DNA of 64,000 nt from Rhodobacterales bacterium (GCA_008107755.1 VIRH01000095.1:124001-188000); one strand, 5' to 3'. Positions 55,262 to 64,000 are shown, counted from the stretch's first letter. Notes: generated by a model from the letters alone, not told the origin. Numbers and translations: made by a program.

Positions 55262-56638
55262 TCACACGGCTGCCGAGTGCCGCGCCTTGCCGGAGGCAAG
55301 GCTGTCGGCGAGATAGGCATCGAAGGCTGCTGCCGCCAACCGAACATAGGGGCGGCCGGCATCCGTGATGCGGATCCGGGCATTGTCGTTGTCGCTCCGC
55401 TCGACCCTTACGAGCCCGTCAGCGGCGAGTTCTTCCAGCGCGCTGAATGCATCGGCCAGATCCTCGTCGGCAAGACCGAAGCTGCGACAGACCGGGGTGA
55501 CATCGCACGTGTAGTTCGTCATCAGTTCCTCGATGATCCTAGCCCGCGCAAGGTCGTCTGCCGATAGGGCGACGCCCTTGGCAACCGGCAGGAGATTCGC
55601 CTGGATGCTGCGCTGCCAGTGACCGACATCCGGATGGTTCTGAATGTAGCCTCTCGACAACCTGCCGATAGAGGAAACCCCGAACCCGATGAGCTGTTCG
55701 CCCTGGTCGGTGGTATATCCCTGGAAATTCCGCTTCAGGCTGCCGTTCGCAAGTGCGATGCTCATGCTGTCGGTCGGCAGCGCGAAATGATCCAGGCCGA
55801 TCGCGACATAGCCGGCCTCCGCCAGCGCAGCGCGCGCGACATGCGAAAGCTTCAGCCTTTCGCTTGCCTGCGGCAGCGCATTCTCGTCGATCAGGCGCTG
55901 ATGCTTCCGCATCCAGGGCACATGGGCATAGCCGAACAGGGCAATGCGCCCCGGCGCCAGCGCGACAGTTTTTTCCACGGTGTCGAGGATCGTCTCGGCC
56001 GTCTGTCCCGGCAGACCGTACATGAGATCGAAGCTCAGGGCGTCCAGTCCCGCCGTGCGAAGCTGATCGACACACTGGGCAACGACCTCGAACGGCTGCA
56101 CCCGGCCGATGGCCTTCTGTACGGCGGGGTCGAAGTCCTGAACGCCGAGGCTTGCCCGGTTGACGCCAATCTTGACCAAGGTGTCCGCAAGCTCCGAAGT
56201 GACGAGACGCGGGTCAAGCTCGATCGCATGTTCCAGATCCGGCGCGAAGTCGAAGAGGACCCGCATGAGACCGGCCAGATCGATCAGGTCCTGCCGTGGC
56301 AGAAGGCTTGGCGTGCCGCCGCCCCAATGGATGTGGCGCACGGGACCGGCCTTTTCGATATGCCGGGCCACAAGGCTGATTTCCTGCGCGAGCGTTGCCG
56401 CATAGGCCTTGAGGGGAGCATCCCTTCTGGAAGCCTTTGTGTGACAGCCGCAATAATGACAGATCTCGCGGCAGTACGGGACGTGCAGATATAAAGACAG
56501 GCTGTCTTCTGGCGTCAGGCTGCCCAGCCAGTCGGAATAGGTCTCCGCGTCCACGCCGCTGTGAAAATGCGGCGCGGTCGGGTAACTCGTATAGCGCGGG
56601 ACATTGCGCAAAGCGTAGGAGAGCGAATCTTTCATCAT
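55262..56638 (-). CDS. hemN: Oxygen-independent coproporphyrinogen III dehydrogenase HemN
   Basis: A 458-residue radical SAM enzyme that converts coproporphyrinogen III to protoporphyrinogen IX without oxygen. The cluster motif is YCREICHYCGC with Cys56, Cys60 and Cys63. Further landmarks are HWGGGTPSLL and DLMYGLPGQT. The open frame runs 300 codons further upstream, but that part is a shadow of the divergent AbrB gene. The usual N-terminus (MMKDSLSYALRNVPRYTSYPTAPHF) starts at 56638, where AGGA lies about 11 nt before the ATG. A TTGA-N6-TCAA box lies 35 nt upstream. It supplies heme for the cbb3 oxidase at low oxygen. Confidence 0.92.
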   Translation of the reverse strand: MMKDSLSYALRNVPRYTSYPTAPHFHSGVDAETYSDWLGSLTPEDSLSLYLHVPYCREICHYCGCHTKASRRDAPLKAYAATLAQEISLVARHIEKAGPVRHIHWGGGTPSLLPRQDLIDLAGLMRVLFDFAPDLEHAIELDPRLVTSELADTLVKIGVNRASLGVQDFDPAVQKAIGRVQPFEVVAQCVDQLRTAGLDALSFDLMYGLPGQTAETILDTVEKTVALAPGRIALFGYAHVPWMRKHQRLIDENALPQASERLKLSHVARAALAEAGYVAIGLDHFALPTDSMSIALANGSLKRNFQGYTTDQGEQLIGFGVSSIGRLSRGYIQNHPDVGHWQRSIQANLLPVAKGVALSADDLARARIIEELMTNYTCDVTPVCRSFGLADEDLADAFSALEELAADGLVRVERSDNDNARIRITDAGRPYVRLAAAAFDAYLADSLASGKARHSAAV

Positions 56639-56672
56639 GCCGGGATAATTCCTGCAATCTGGCCCCCGTGCC

Positions 56673-56686
56673 TTGATCTTCCTCAA
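56673..56686 (-). promoter_or_regulatory. FixK/FNR box upstream of hemN
   Basis: On the minus strand TTGAGGAAGATCAA, which fits TTGA-N6-TCAA. Its centre is about 41 bp before the hemN ATG. If activation follows the usual -41.5 spacing, transcription would start close to the start codon, giving a very short or absent leader. Confidence 0.7.
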
Positions 56687-56774
56687 GGGGAATGTCGAAA
56701 GTTTCCGAGCGCTCCATGGCCCGCAATTGGCCGGTTCTATGTGGGGAACACCGTCAATCGGCGCGCGTTCACGT

Positions 56775-56793
56775 TGATTGATGCAATCAATCA
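56775..56793. promoter_or_regulatory. 19-bp palindrome between hemN and the AbrB-family gene
   Basis: TGATTGAT-GCA-ATCAATCA is a perfect inverted repeat. It contains TTGAT and ATCAA half-sites, but 3 nt apart instead of 4, so it is not a canonical FNR box. It lies about 71 bp before the AbrB-family gene and 137 bp before hemN. Confidence 0.45.
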
Positions 56794-56863
56794 TGCCAAA
56801 GCCCGGCGCCTGTCCTATAAGGATGCCGTGACTGCCGACCTCTCGTGCGACTGACCATACCCG

Positions 56864-57916
56864 ATGATCCCTTCCATATTCGAAACTCCAGCCGGACGCC
56901 TGCTCGTGACCGTGGCGATCGCTGCCATCGGTGGCGCGGCGTTCTTCTTCATGGGCCTGCCGGCGGCATGGCTTTCCGGGGCCATGGTTTTCGTCGCGGG
57001 CGCGACCTTCGCCGGCGTCAGGACGGAAATTCCGAACAGGGTGCGCAATGCGCTCTTTGCGCTGATCGGCATTTCCATGGGCGCCGGCGTCAGTCCCGAC
57101 GTTGCAGGCCGCGTTGCCGAATGGCCGGTGTCCATGGCGCTCCTCGTCGTCGTCATGGTCCTTGTGACCCTCGCCGGGTATCTGGTGCTTCATTTTGGAG
57201 CCCGCTGGACGCGTGAAACCGCCTATTTTGGGGCAATTCCCGGGGCCTTGTCCTACGTGATTGCGCTTGCGAGTGACCGCAACGCGGATCTGCCGCGAAT
57301 CGCATCCAGCCAGTCGCTCCGTCTCTTTATCCTGGTCGCCATCCTGCCTTTCGCTGTCGTTTCCAGTAATGGCGCGCCGGGCGGCAGTGTCGGCCCGGCA
57401 GGCCATTCGGGCTTTGCGGAAATCGCGATCGGCGTGCCGGTCTGTCTCCTTGCAAGCTGGCTGGCGGTGCGGTTCAAGGTGCCGGGCGGCTGGATGACGG
57501 GAGCGTTCTTCATGAGCGCGGCGCTCAACGCCTCCGGCCTGCTTGAGCTGATCCTGCCGCAATATGTCGTGCTGCCCTGCTTCGTCATGATGGGGGCGAT
57601 GATCGGCTGCCGTTTTGCCGCCATGACCTTTCGCCAGTTCACGGCGGTGCTTGGTGCGTCACTTGCCGCCTTTTGTGCCGCGTTCCTGACCTCCGTCCTC
57701 GGGGCTCTGGCGGTCTCCTCGCTCGTCGGCATCCCTTTCGGCCAGGCGCTCCTCGCTTATGCGCCGGGCGGTCTGGAGGTCATGACGCTGCTCGCCTACA
57801 TGCTCGATCTCGACCCGGCCTTCGTCGCGGCCCATCAGATCGCGCGCTTCACCGGCATGGTCCTGTTTCTGCCGCTGGTGACCGCTCTGGTTCTGGGGAA
57901 ACGGCAGGCCCCGTGA
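56864..57916 (+). CDS. AbrB-family (duplicated) integral membrane protein
   Basis: A 350-residue membrane protein with about ten hydrophobic helices. Two homologous halves contain GLPAAWLSGAMVFVAGATFAG near residue 27 and PGGWMTGAFFMSAALNASG near residue 206, the pattern of PF05145 (AbrB duplication). The family is sometimes called ammonia monooxygenase in databases, which is not supported. Transport is likely; substrate unknown. It is divergent from hemN and precedes the ccoN promoter, but nothing shows it belongs to the FixK regulon. Confidence 0.8.
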   Translation: MIPSIFETPAGRLLVTVAIAAIGGAAFFFMGLPAAWLSGAMVFVAGATFAGVRTEIPNRVRNALFALIGISMGAGVSPDVAGRVAEWPVSMALLVVVMVLVTLAGYLVLHFGARWTRETAYFGAIPGALSYVIALASDRNADLPRIASSQSLRLFILVAILPFAVVSSNGAPGGSVGPAGHSGFAEIAIGVPVCLLASWLAVRFKVPGGWMTGAFFMSAALNASGLLELILPQYVVLPCFVMMGAMIGCRFAAMTFRQFTAVLGASLAAFCAAFLTSVLGALAVSSLVGIPFGQALLAYAPGGLEVMTLLAYMLDLDPAFVAAHQIARFTGMVLFLPLVTALVLGKRQAP

Positions 57917-58096
57917 AAAAGGGAGGGCGAGTCGAACCCTCTCGTTCTCCTGACGCGCGGCATTCCGGCAACGGCTGACGAGGCGCATGTCGCCATCCAC
58001 AGTCTGCCTGTCCCTCCCGCAGCGTTGCAAATCCCTTCGATCACACCCTTTCAGACAGTCTACGGAAATCTGCCATGACCTGACGTCCTGTCCTGG

Positions 58097-58110
58097 TTGA
58101 CATGAATCAA
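58097..58110 (+). promoter_or_regulatory. FixK/FNR box upstream of ccoN
   Basis: TTGACATGAATCAA matches TTGA-N6-TCAA and the rhodobacterial anaerobox form TTGAC-N4-ATCAA. It lies 78 bp before the ccoN ATG, which leaves room for a promoter at the usual -41.5 distance. Confidence 0.85.
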
Positions 58111-58188
58111 CGCAGGTCGGGCGGAGTCGTGCGCAATGTCTTGCTATCGATGGCACCTTGTAAAGATTCTAAGGACTGGGGCGCTGAA

Positions 58189-59844
58189 ATGGCTCATAAA
58201 AAGACCAATATGGTCTCGCTCGAGGAAGGTGGATTCGCCATCTTCCTCGTGCTGCTTGCATTTGCCTGCATAATCATTGCGGGCAAGACCTTTGACCAGG
58301 TCATGGCATTCCACGCTGGCATCGGGGCGTTGTTCGCCGCGGTCAGCGTGTTTCTCATCTTCAAGAAGTACTTCGACGACGGCGGGGAACCGATCCCGGC
58401 TGAAATCGGAGGGAAACCGAACTACAATCTCGGACCGATAAAATTCGGGTCGGCTGCCGCCATGTTCTGGGGCATCGCCGGATTTCTCGTCGGTCTGATC
58501 ATCGCGCTTCAGCTCGCCTTTCCGGTGCTGAACTTCGATCTTCCGTGGACCAGCTTCGGCCGGCTGCGCCCGCTGCACACCTCCGCGGTGATCTTCGCCT
58601 TCGGCGGCAACGTGCTGCTGGCAACCTCCATGTATGTGGTCCAGCGCACCTGCCGCGTCCGCATGCCGGGCAAGATCCTGCCGTGGTTCGTGATCCTCGG
58701 CTACAACGCCTTCATCGTCATCGCCGGCACGGGCTATCTGTTCGGTGCGACACAGGGCAAGGAATATGCCGAGCCGGAATGGTACGCCGACCTGTGGCTG
58801 ACCATCGTCTGGGTCTTCTACCTGCTCCTGTTCCTGGGCACGATCTGGAAGCGCAAGGAGCCGCATATCTATGTGGCGAACTGGTTCTACCTGGCGTTCA
58901 TCGTCACCATCGCGATGCTGCACATCACCAACAACCTGACGATCCCTGTCTCGATCTACTCGACCAAGTCGGTCATCGTCTGGTCGGGCGTGCAGGATGC
59001 CATGGTTCAGTGGTGGTACGGCCATAACGCGGTGGGCTTCTTCCTGACCGCCGGCTTCCTCGCCATCATGTACTACTTCATCCCGAAGCGCGCCGAGCGG
59101 CCGGTCTATTCCTACCGCCTGTCCATCGTGCACTTCTGGGCCCTGATCTTCATCTACATCTGGGCGGGTCCCCACCATCTCCACTACACGGCTCTGCCGC
59201 AGTGGGCCTCGACGCTGGGCGCGACCTTCTCCATCATCCTGTGGATGCCCTCCTGGGGCGGCATGATCAACGGCCTGATGACCCTGTCCGGGGCATGGGA
59301 CAAGCTGCGGACCGACCCGGTCCTGCGCATGATGGTTGTCTCCGTCGCGTTTTACGGCATGTCCACCTTCGAAGGTCCGCTGATGAGCCTTCGCTCGGTG
59401 AACTCCCTGTCGCACTACACCGACTGGACTATCGGTCACGTTCACTCCGGTGCACTCGGTTGGGTGGGCTACATCTCCTTCGGCGCGCTCTACTGCCTGA
59501 TCCCATGGCTGTGGAACAAGAAGCGCCTGTATTCCCTGCGCCTTGTCGACTGGCACTTCTGGCTGTCGACGATCGGTATCGTCCTCTACATCACCTCGAT
59601 GTGGGTGTCCGGTATCATGCAGGGCCTGATGTGGCGCGCCTACGACAGCCTCGGCTTCCTGGAATACTCCTTCGTGGAAACCGTCGAAGCCATGCATCCG
59701 TTCTACATCATCCGTGCTCTCGGCGGCGGGCTCTTCCTGCTCGGTGCTCTGATCATGGCCTACAATCTCTGGATGACCGTCCGTCGTGGCGAGGCTGCCG
59801 AAGCCGACCCCACAGCGGCAGGCTCCCTGGCTGCAGCCGAATAA
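58189..59844 (+). CDS. ccoN: cbb3 cytochrome oxidase catalytic subunit CcoN
   Basis: A 551-residue heme-copper oxidase subunit with about 12-14 helices. The CuB/heme ligand regions are visible: [29 protein letters not shown] and [19 protein letters not shown]. It reduces oxygen to water with high affinity and pumps protons. The start [15 protein letters not shown] at 58189 is chosen over an upstream ATG at 58102, which lies inside the FixK box. It heads ccoNOQP; ccoO starts 13 bp after its stop. Confidence 0.95.
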   Translation: MAHKKTNMVSLEEGGFAIFLVLLAFACIIIAGKTFDQVMAFHAGIGALFAAVSVFLIFKKYFDDGGEPIPAEIGGKPNYNLGPIKFGSAAAMFWGIAGFLVGLIIALQLAFPVLNFDLPWTSFGRLRPLHTSAVIFAFGGNVLLATSMYVVQRTCRVRMPGKILPWFVILGYNAFIVIAGTGYLFGATQGKEYAEPEWYADLWLTIVWVFYLLLFLGTIWKRKEPHIYVANWFYLAFIVTIAMLHITNNLTIPVSIYSTKSVIVWSGVQDAMVQWWYGHNAVGFFLTAGFLAIMYYFIPKRAERPVYSYRLSIVHFWALIFIYIWAGPHHLHYTALPQWASTLGATFSIILWMPSWGGMINGLMTLSGAWDKLRTDPVLRMMVVSVAFYGMSTFEGPLMSLRSVNSLSHYTDWTIGHVHSGALGWVGYISFGALYCLIPWLWNKKRLYSLRLVDWHFWLSTIGIVLYITSMWVSGIMQGLMWRAYDSLGFLEYSFVETVEAMHPFYIIRALGGGLFLLGALIMAYNLWMTVRRGEAAEADPTAAGSLAAAE

Positions 59845-59857
59845 GGGAGGGACGACA

Positions 59858-60592
59858 ATGTCTGTTTGGAAAAAACACGAGCTCTTCGAAAAGAACTCCT
59901 TCTACCTGCTGATCGGTATTCTGGTCATGGTCGCCATCGGCGGCCTGGTCGAGATCGCTCCGCTCTTCTACCTGAAGAGCACGATCGAGAAGACCGAGGG
60001 CATGCGGCCCTACACACCGCTGGAGCTGGCGGGTCGCAACATCTACATCCGCGAGGGCTGCTATCTCTGTCACTCGCAGATGATCCGTCCGATGCGTGAC
60101 GAAATGGAGCGCTACGGCCACTTCTCGCTGGCGGCGGAGTCGATGTACGACCACCCGTTCCAGTGGGGATCGAAGCGGACCGGGCCAGACCTGGCCCGCG
60201 TCGGCGGCAAGTATTCCGACGACTGGCATGTCGAGCACCTGAAGGACCCGCGCTCCGTGGTTCCCGCCTCGATCATGCCCGGCTACCCGTTCCTGGCGGA
60301 AACCCGCCTGAACGCACGGGACATTCAGTCGGAGCTCACCGTCAATACGATCGTCGGTGTGCCCTATACGGATGAGCAGATCGAAAACGCCTCGGCCGAC
60401 CTCATGGGCCAGGCCAAGCCGGACACCGATGCGGCCTATGCCTTCGAGGAACGCTGGCCCGACGCGAAGATCCGCAACTTCGACGGCAATCCGACGGAAG
60501 TCACCGAGATGGACGCACTTGTCGCCTATCTCCAGGTGCTCGGCACCATGGTCGACTTCTCTATCTATGACGACAAGGCAAACGCGAGGTAA
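59858..60592 (+). CDS. ccoO: cbb3 oxidase monoheme cytochrome c subunit CcoO
   Basis: A 244-residue membrane-anchored cytochrome c. One helix near residues 15-36, then the heme c site EGCYLCHSQ (Cys68, Cys71, His72) and a later Met ligand region. It passes electrons to CcoN. GGGAGG precedes the ATG at 59858; a 24-codon extension in the open frame overlaps ccoN and is not supported. Confidence 0.95.
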   Translation: MSVWKKHELFEKNSFYLLIGILVMVAIGGLVEIAPLFYLKSTIEKTEGMRPYTPLELAGRNIYIREGCYLCHSQMIRPMRDEMERYGHFSLAAESMYDHPFQWGSKRTGPDLARVGGKYSDDWHVEHLKDPRSVVPASIMPGYPFLAETRLNARDIQSELTVNTIVGVPYTDEQIENASADLMGQAKPDTDAAYAFEERWPDAKIRNFDGNPTEVTEMDALVAYLQVLGTMVDFSIYDDKANAR

Positions 60593-60597
60593 GGGCG

Positions 60598-60753
60598 ATG
60601 AACGAGACCTATTCCGCTTTCGCAGGCTTCGCGCAAACCTGGGGTCTGCTCTATTTCATGATCCTCTTTGGCATCGTTCTGGCGTACGCCCTCTGGCCGA
60701 AAAACGGCAAGAAGTTCGACGATGCCGCTCAAATCCCGCTTCGGGAGGATTGA
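60598..60753 (+). CDS. ccoQ: cbb3 oxidase small subunit CcoQ
   Basis: A 51-residue protein, easily missed because of its size. It begins MNETYSAFAGFAQTWGLL, has one hydrophobic helix at about 15-32, and ends with basic and acidic residues (KNGKKFDDAAQIPLRED). Position between ccoO and ccoP and this layout identify CcoQ, which stabilises the complex against oxygen. It starts 5 bp after ccoO and ends 3 bp before ccoP. AAGG lies just upstream of the ATG. Confidence 0.92.
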   Translation: MNETYSAFAGFAQTWGLLYFMILFGIVLAYALWPKNGKKFDDAAQIPLRED

Positions 60754-60756
60754 TCA

Positions 60757-61635
60757 ATGTCTGACACTCATCAAAAGGAAATCGACCGGGTCTCCGGCGT
60801 CGAGACAACGGGCCACGAATGGGACGGCCTGAAGGAACTCAACAACCCCCTGCCGAAGTGGTGGCTCTATATCTTCTATGCCACCATCGTCTGGGCAGTG
60901 ATCTACTGGGTTCTGTACCCGTCCTGGCCGCTGATCTCCAGCTACACGACCGGTCTTCTGGGCGCCAGCCAGCGCGAGGAAGCGCTGGCCGCCTATGACG
61001 AAGGCGTCGCGGGACGTTCGCAGTTCGCGGACAAGATCGTGGCGACCTCGCTGGAGGACATCGAGTCCGATCCGGAACTGCTTCAGTTCGCCATGGCCAA
61101 CGGCCGGGCGGCCTTCGGCGACAACTGCGCTCCCTGCCACGGCTCGGGTGCAACCGGTGCGGAAGGCTATCCGAACCTTCAGGACGACACCTGGCTGTGG
61201 GGTGGTACGCTGGATGACATCCACACGACGCTCCAGTATGGCATCCGCTCCGGCAATGACGATGCGCGTTTCGGTGAGATGCCGGCCTTCGGCCGCGATG
61301 ATCTGCTCAGCCGCGAGGAGATCGACCAGGTCTCCAACTATGTGGCTTCCAAGGCGGGTCTGGAAACCGAAGAAGGTGTCGACCTTGCGGCCGGCGAGAC
61401 GGTCTTCATGGACAATTGTGCAGCCTGCCACGGTGAAAACCTGGAAGGCATCCAGGAAATGGGGGCCCCGAGCCTCCTGTCCGCGAACTATCTCTATGGA
61501 AAGTCGCTGGCCGACATCAAGGCCCAGGTCAACAACCCGCGTAACGGCGTGATGCCGGCCTGGATCGACCGTCTGGATCCGGCGACGATCAAATCCCTGA
61601 CCGTCTATGTCCACTCCTTCGGTGGCGGTCAGTAA
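60757..61635 (+). CDS. ccoP: cbb3 oxidase diheme cytochrome c subunit CcoP
   Basis: A 292-residue subunit with an N-terminal membrane helix (about 36-56) and two heme c domains: NCAPCHGS (Cys124, Cys127, His128) and NCAACHGE (Cys221, Cys224, His225). It accepts electrons from soluble cytochrome c and passes them to CcoO. GGGAGG lies 10 nt before the ATG. It is the last gene of ccoNOQP, followed by a strong hairpin. Confidence 0.95.
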   Translation: MSDTHQKEIDRVSGVETTGHEWDGLKELNNPLPKWWLYIFYATIVWAVIYWVLYPSWPLISSYTTGLLGASQREEALAAYDEGVAGRSQFADKIVATSLEDIESDPELLQFAMANGRAAFGDNCAPCHGSGATGAEGYPNLQDDTWLWGGTLDDIHTTLQYGIRSGNDDARFGEMPAFGRDDLLSREEIDQVSNYVASKAGLETEEGVDLAAGETVFMDNCAACHGENLEGIQEMGAPSLLSANYLYGKSLADIKAQVNNPRNGVMPAWIDRLDPATIKSLTVYVHSFGGGQ

Positions 61636-61682
61636 ACATCACGTCAGGGTGCGGCAAAATCGCCGCCTGTGACCACGATTTG

Positions 61683-61715
61683 ATCCGGCGCAAAGCTTTC
61701 GGCTTTGCGCCGGAT
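61683..61715 (+). terminator. Strong hairpin between ccoP and ccoG
   Basis: ATCCGGCGCAAAGC and GCTTTGCGCCGGAT are exact 14-bp arms with a 5-nt loop, 47 nt past the ccoP stop. Only TAGTTT follows. It may terminate ccoNOQP partly and let some transcript continue to ccoG, or protect the ccoNOQP 3' end. Confidence 0.7.
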
Positions 61716-61803
61716 TAGTTTGGCAAGCAGTCTCCTGATTCCGGAGGCTGTTGTTATACATCGATCCTATTGGGGCAGGGTCGCATTCAAAAGGACGGAC
61801 GGT

Positions 61804-63261
61804 ATGTCTACGGACACCGAAACGCACGAATCCTCCCATCCAGAGGAATGGTTCGCGTCGGCCAAGAAGATCTATCCGATGGCGACGCACGGGCTGTTCC
61901 GCAGGATCAAGTGGGCCCTGCTCTTCATCACGCTGGGCATTTACTACTTTCTCCCTTTCATTCGCTTCGACAGAGGGCCCAACGCTCCGGATCAGGCCGT
62001 TCTGGTCGACATGGAACGCAAGCGGGCGTACTTCTTCTTCATCGAGATCTGGCCGCAGGAAGTCTATTACCTGACCGGCCTTCTGATCATCGCGGCCGTG
62101 ATGCTGTTCCTGATGAACGCCGTCGCAGGACGCATCTGGTGCGGCTATCTGTGCCCTCAGACCGTCTGGACAGACCTCTTCCTCTGGGTCGAATGCAAGA
62201 TCGAGGGTGACCGGCGCGAGCGCATCGCGCTCGACAAGGATCCCTGGACCTTCGAGAAGATCGGCAAGCGTGTAACGAAGCACTTCTTCTGGCTGATGAT
62301 CGCGTGGTGGACCGGGGGCGCCTGGGTGCTCTACTTCAACGATGCGCCGACGCTTGTCTGGCAGCTATTGACCTTCCAGGCGCCGATGGCGGCTTATGTC
62401 TGGATCGCCATCCTGACCACGACCACCTATCTTCTGGCCGGGTTCATGCGCGAGCAGGTTTGCATCTACATGTGCCCCTGGCCGCGCATTCAGGCCGCGC
62501 TGACCGATGAAAAGGCCCTCAACGTCACCTATCGCTGGGACAGGGGAGAGCCGCGCGGGTCGCTGAAGCAGAACAAGAAACTGGCCGCGCAGGGGCTTCC
62601 GGCGGGCGATTGCATCGACTGCTACCAGTGTTTTCAGGTTTGCCCGACCGGCGTCGATATCCGCAAGGGGCTGCAGCTCGACTGTATCCAGTGCGGCCTG
62701 TGCATCGACGCCTGCGACAACGTCATGACCAAGATCGGCAAGCCGACCGGCCTGATCGGGTACGACACCGACGAAAACATCCAGCGCCGGATTGATGGCA
62801 AGGAGCCGGTCTACGAGATCATTCGCGTGCGGACCATCATCTATGCGGCCGTCATTGCGCTTGTCGGTGCGATCATGCTGTTCGCGCTGGTGAACCGGGA
62901 CTTCTCGAATATCAGCGTCCTGCATGACCGCAATCCGATCTTCGTTGCCCAGTCAGACGGCTCGGTGCGCAACGGCTATACGGTTCGCATTTCCAACAAG
63001 CGCCGCCACGCCCGAGATTTCATGCTGCACGTGGAAGGCATGCCGCCGAACACGACGGTACAAGCCATCGGCGTGAATGAAACCTTCGCCGGCCGGCCGA
63101 TCGTCGAAGTCGGTCCCGACACGAACCGCGAGGTCCGCGTGCTTGTAACGTCTCCGCCGGACGTCAAGATGCCTCACACCACACCGGTGACCTTCCGCAT
63201 CACGGAAAGCGTCATGGGCGAGGTTGTAACCGCGAACGACACCTTCAAGGCACCGGACTGA
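61804..63261 (+). CDS. ccoG: cbb3 assembly protein CcoG (FixG), 4Fe-4S membrane protein
   Basis: A 485-residue polytopic protein. N-terminal helices include WCGYLCPQTVWTDLFLW, and a central ferredoxin-like part contains DCIDCYQCFQVCPTG and CIQCGLCIDACD, two Cys clusters for 4Fe-4S centres. A C-terminal periplasmic Ig-like domain follows about residue 370. CcoG is a Cu(II) reductase needed for cbb3 copper centre assembly. The ATG at 61804 (AAGGA upstream) is used; a 33-codon extension has no support. It heads ccoGHI. Confidence 0.93.
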   Translation: MSTDTETHESSHPEEWFASAKKIYPMATHGLFRRIKWALLFITLGIYYFLPFIRFDRGPNAPDQAVLVDMERKRAYFFFIEIWPQEVYYLTGLLIIAAVMLFLMNAVAGRIWCGYLCPQTVWTDLFLWVECKIEGDRRERIALDKDPWTFEKIGKRVTKHFFWLMIAWWTGGAWVLYFNDAPTLVWQLLTFQAPMAAYVWIAILTTTTYLLAGFMREQVCIYMCPWPRIQAALTDEKALNVTYRWDRGEPRGSLKQNKKLAAQGLPAGDCIDCYQCFQVCPTGVDIRKGLQLDCIQCGLCIDACDNVMTKIGKPTGLIGYDTDENIQRRIDGKEPVYEIIRVRTIIYAAVIALVGAIMLFALVNRDFSNISVLHDRNPIFVAQSDGSVRNGYTVRISNKRRHARDFMLHVEGMPPNTTVQAIGVNETFAGRPIVEVGPDTNREVRVLVTSPPDVKMPHTTPVTFRITESVMGEVVTANDTFKAPD

Positions 63262-63277
63262 TATCAGGGAGTTAAAC

Positions 63278-63790
63278 ATGACCATGGCTGAAATGGGCGG
63301 CAAGGATCGCAAGCCGATGACGGGCAGGACCGTTCTGCTCTGGCTGATCGGGTTCTTCGCGGTCATCTTCACTGCGAACGGCATCTTCGTCTATCTTGCT
63401 CTCGGCTCTTTTCCCGGCGTCGTCGTGGAAAGCTCCTATGAGGCCGGACAGGCCTATAACCAGGAGATCGCGGCAGCGAAGGCGCAGGCGAACCTGAACT
63501 GGCAGATTTCCAGCGAATTCGAGCGCAGGGGCGAAACCGGCGGCAGGCTGCGGGTCGTGGCCAGGGACAGTTCCGGAGAGCCCCTGTTCGGAGTGCGGGT
63601 CAGCGCGGTTCTGCGCAATCCCGTGCACGAGGGCGCAGACGTTGCCACGGTTCTGACCGCGGACGGCGGAGGGCGTTATCTCGCCGACCTGAAGAACGTT
63701 CCGGCCGGCAACTGGACGCTGGTTCTGGAAATCGAGCAGGATGGAAGCCGCAGGTTCAGATCCGAGAACCGGATCTTCCTGAAGGACTGA
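63278..63790 (+). CDS. ccoH: cbb3 assembly protein CcoH (FixH)
   Basis: A 170-residue protein with one N-terminal membrane helix (about 18-40) and a periplasmic FixH domain starting at about residue 48 (VVVESSYEAGQAYNQEIAAAKAQ). The family is required for stable cbb3 assembly. It starts 16 bp after ccoG and ends 10 bp before ccoI. Confidence 0.92.
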   Translation: MTMAEMGGKDRKPMTGRTVLLWLIGFFAVIFTANGIFVYLALGSFPGVVVESSYEAGQAYNQEIAAAKAQANLNWQISSEFERRGETGGRLRVVARDSSGEPLFGVRVSAVLRNPVHEGADVATVLTADGGGRYLADLKNVPAGNWTLVLEIEQDGSRRFRSENRIFLKD

Positions 63791-63800
63791 GGCAAACGAA

Positions 63801-64000
63801 GTGACGGCACATCAGCGCGACTGGCAGGCTTTCGTGACCCCCGGCAAGGATGGCGCGGTCCACATGGACCTCGCCGTCGACGGCATCACGTGCGCCGCCT
63901 GCATGGGGGAAATCGAGCGCGGTCTGAAGCGGCTGCCAGGTATCCGAACGGCGCGGGTCAACCTGACCAGCCAGCGCCTTGCCGTGGACTGGGCCGACGA
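63801..64000 (+). CDS. ccoI: Copper P-type ATPase CcoI (FixI), 5' part
   Basis: The frame opens at a GTG 10 bp after ccoH and runs to the window edge without a stop, giving 66 residues. It contains an HMA metal-binding domain with GITCAACMGEIE (Cys31, Cys34). Position after ccoGH identifies CcoI, the ATPase that supplies copper for cbb3. The rest lies outside the window. Confidence 0.88.
   Translation, partial: MTAHQRDWQAFVTPGKDGAVHMDLAVDGITCAACMGEIERGLKRLPGIRTARVNLTSQRLAVDWAD

Noticed and set aside
56639-57562. N-terminal extension of hemN by about 300 codons
   Set aside because: The extension runs antisense through the AbrB-family gene and past the FixK box; HemN proteins start near the NVPRYTSYPTAPHF region.
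58102-58188. Upstream ATG for ccoN
   Set aside because: This ATG lies inside the FixK/FNR box and adds 29 residues without resemblance to CcoN.
58144-59697. 517-codon minus-strand ORF opposite ccoN
   Set aside because: The plus strand is an unmistakable ccoN; the antisense translation is rich in His, Asp, Gln and Arg and lacks domain character.

Overview
The window is one continuous, GC-rich chromosomal stretch that reads as an alphaproteobacterium of the Hyphomicrobiales, probably near the marine Stappiaceae (Roseibium/Labrenzia/Stappia). This placement is inferred from gene content and no 16S gene is present. The supporting content is a FixL-FixJ-FixK cascade driving cbb3 oxidase, a PodJ-like polarity protein, the alphaproteobacterial ligase-associated DNA repair set, a MerR-controlled beta-oxidation operon, two large chemoreceptors and many regulators. 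I see no tRNA, rRNA, IS element, prophage or CRISPR array.

Layout. 0-2 kb: the 3' end of an unidentified gene, a small DUF6460-type membrane protein, a gene-free stretch and an AraC regulator. 2.2-9.7 kb: a minus-strand fatty/branched acyl-CoA degradation operon (acyl-CoA dehydrogenase, GST, thiolase, cupin, FadJ-like protein) and a MerR regulator, with near-identical 17-bp operators before the dehydrogenase and the regulator. 9.9-16 kb: a 1394-aa PodJ-like polar organiser, then a TauE/SafE exporter overlapping a TIGR02186 protein. 16-22 kb: ligase-associated phosphoesterase (pdeM), Lhr-type helicase and MBL exonuclease, with a secreted triple-SH3 protein among them. The matching ATP-dependent ligase lies 17 kb away at 39.4 kb.

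22-32 kb: an NTF2-like protein, a divergent AraC/SDR pair, and an amide/nitrile system: amiC (sensor), amiR (ANTAR antiterminator), a leader with an intrinsic terminator, a nitrilase-family hydrolase, and an ABC importer whose LivM and LivG parts are fused. 32-42.7 kb: a secreted orphan, a Cache-type chemoreceptor, a DEAD-box RNA helicase, a NIT-HAMP-MCP receptor ending in a PilZ domain, the DNA ligase, a secreted orphan and a hotdog thioesterase. 43-50 kb: a NarL-type regulator, a GGDEF/EAL protein and an SSF-fused hybrid histidine kinase, followed by an aminotransferase.

51.7-64 kb is the microaerobic module: heme-PAS FixL, FixJ, a single receiver protein (FixT-like candidate) preceded by a GTAAGTAG FixJ-type site, FixK, hemN, an AbrB-family membrane protein, ccoNOQP and ccoGH plus the start of ccoI. 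TTGA-N6-TCAA boxes lie upstream of hemN and ccoN. The simplest reading is that low oxygen activates FixLJ, which induces FixK (and perhaps a feedback receiver), and FixK then switches on cbb3 oxidase and oxygen-independent heme synthesis.

The best candidates for further work are the ANTAR-controlled nitrilase operon, the FixJ-box single-receiver gene, the PilZ-ended chemoreceptor and the MerR operator pair. Nothing in the window is clearly a wholly new system; most of it is recognisable housekeeping and environmental regulation.
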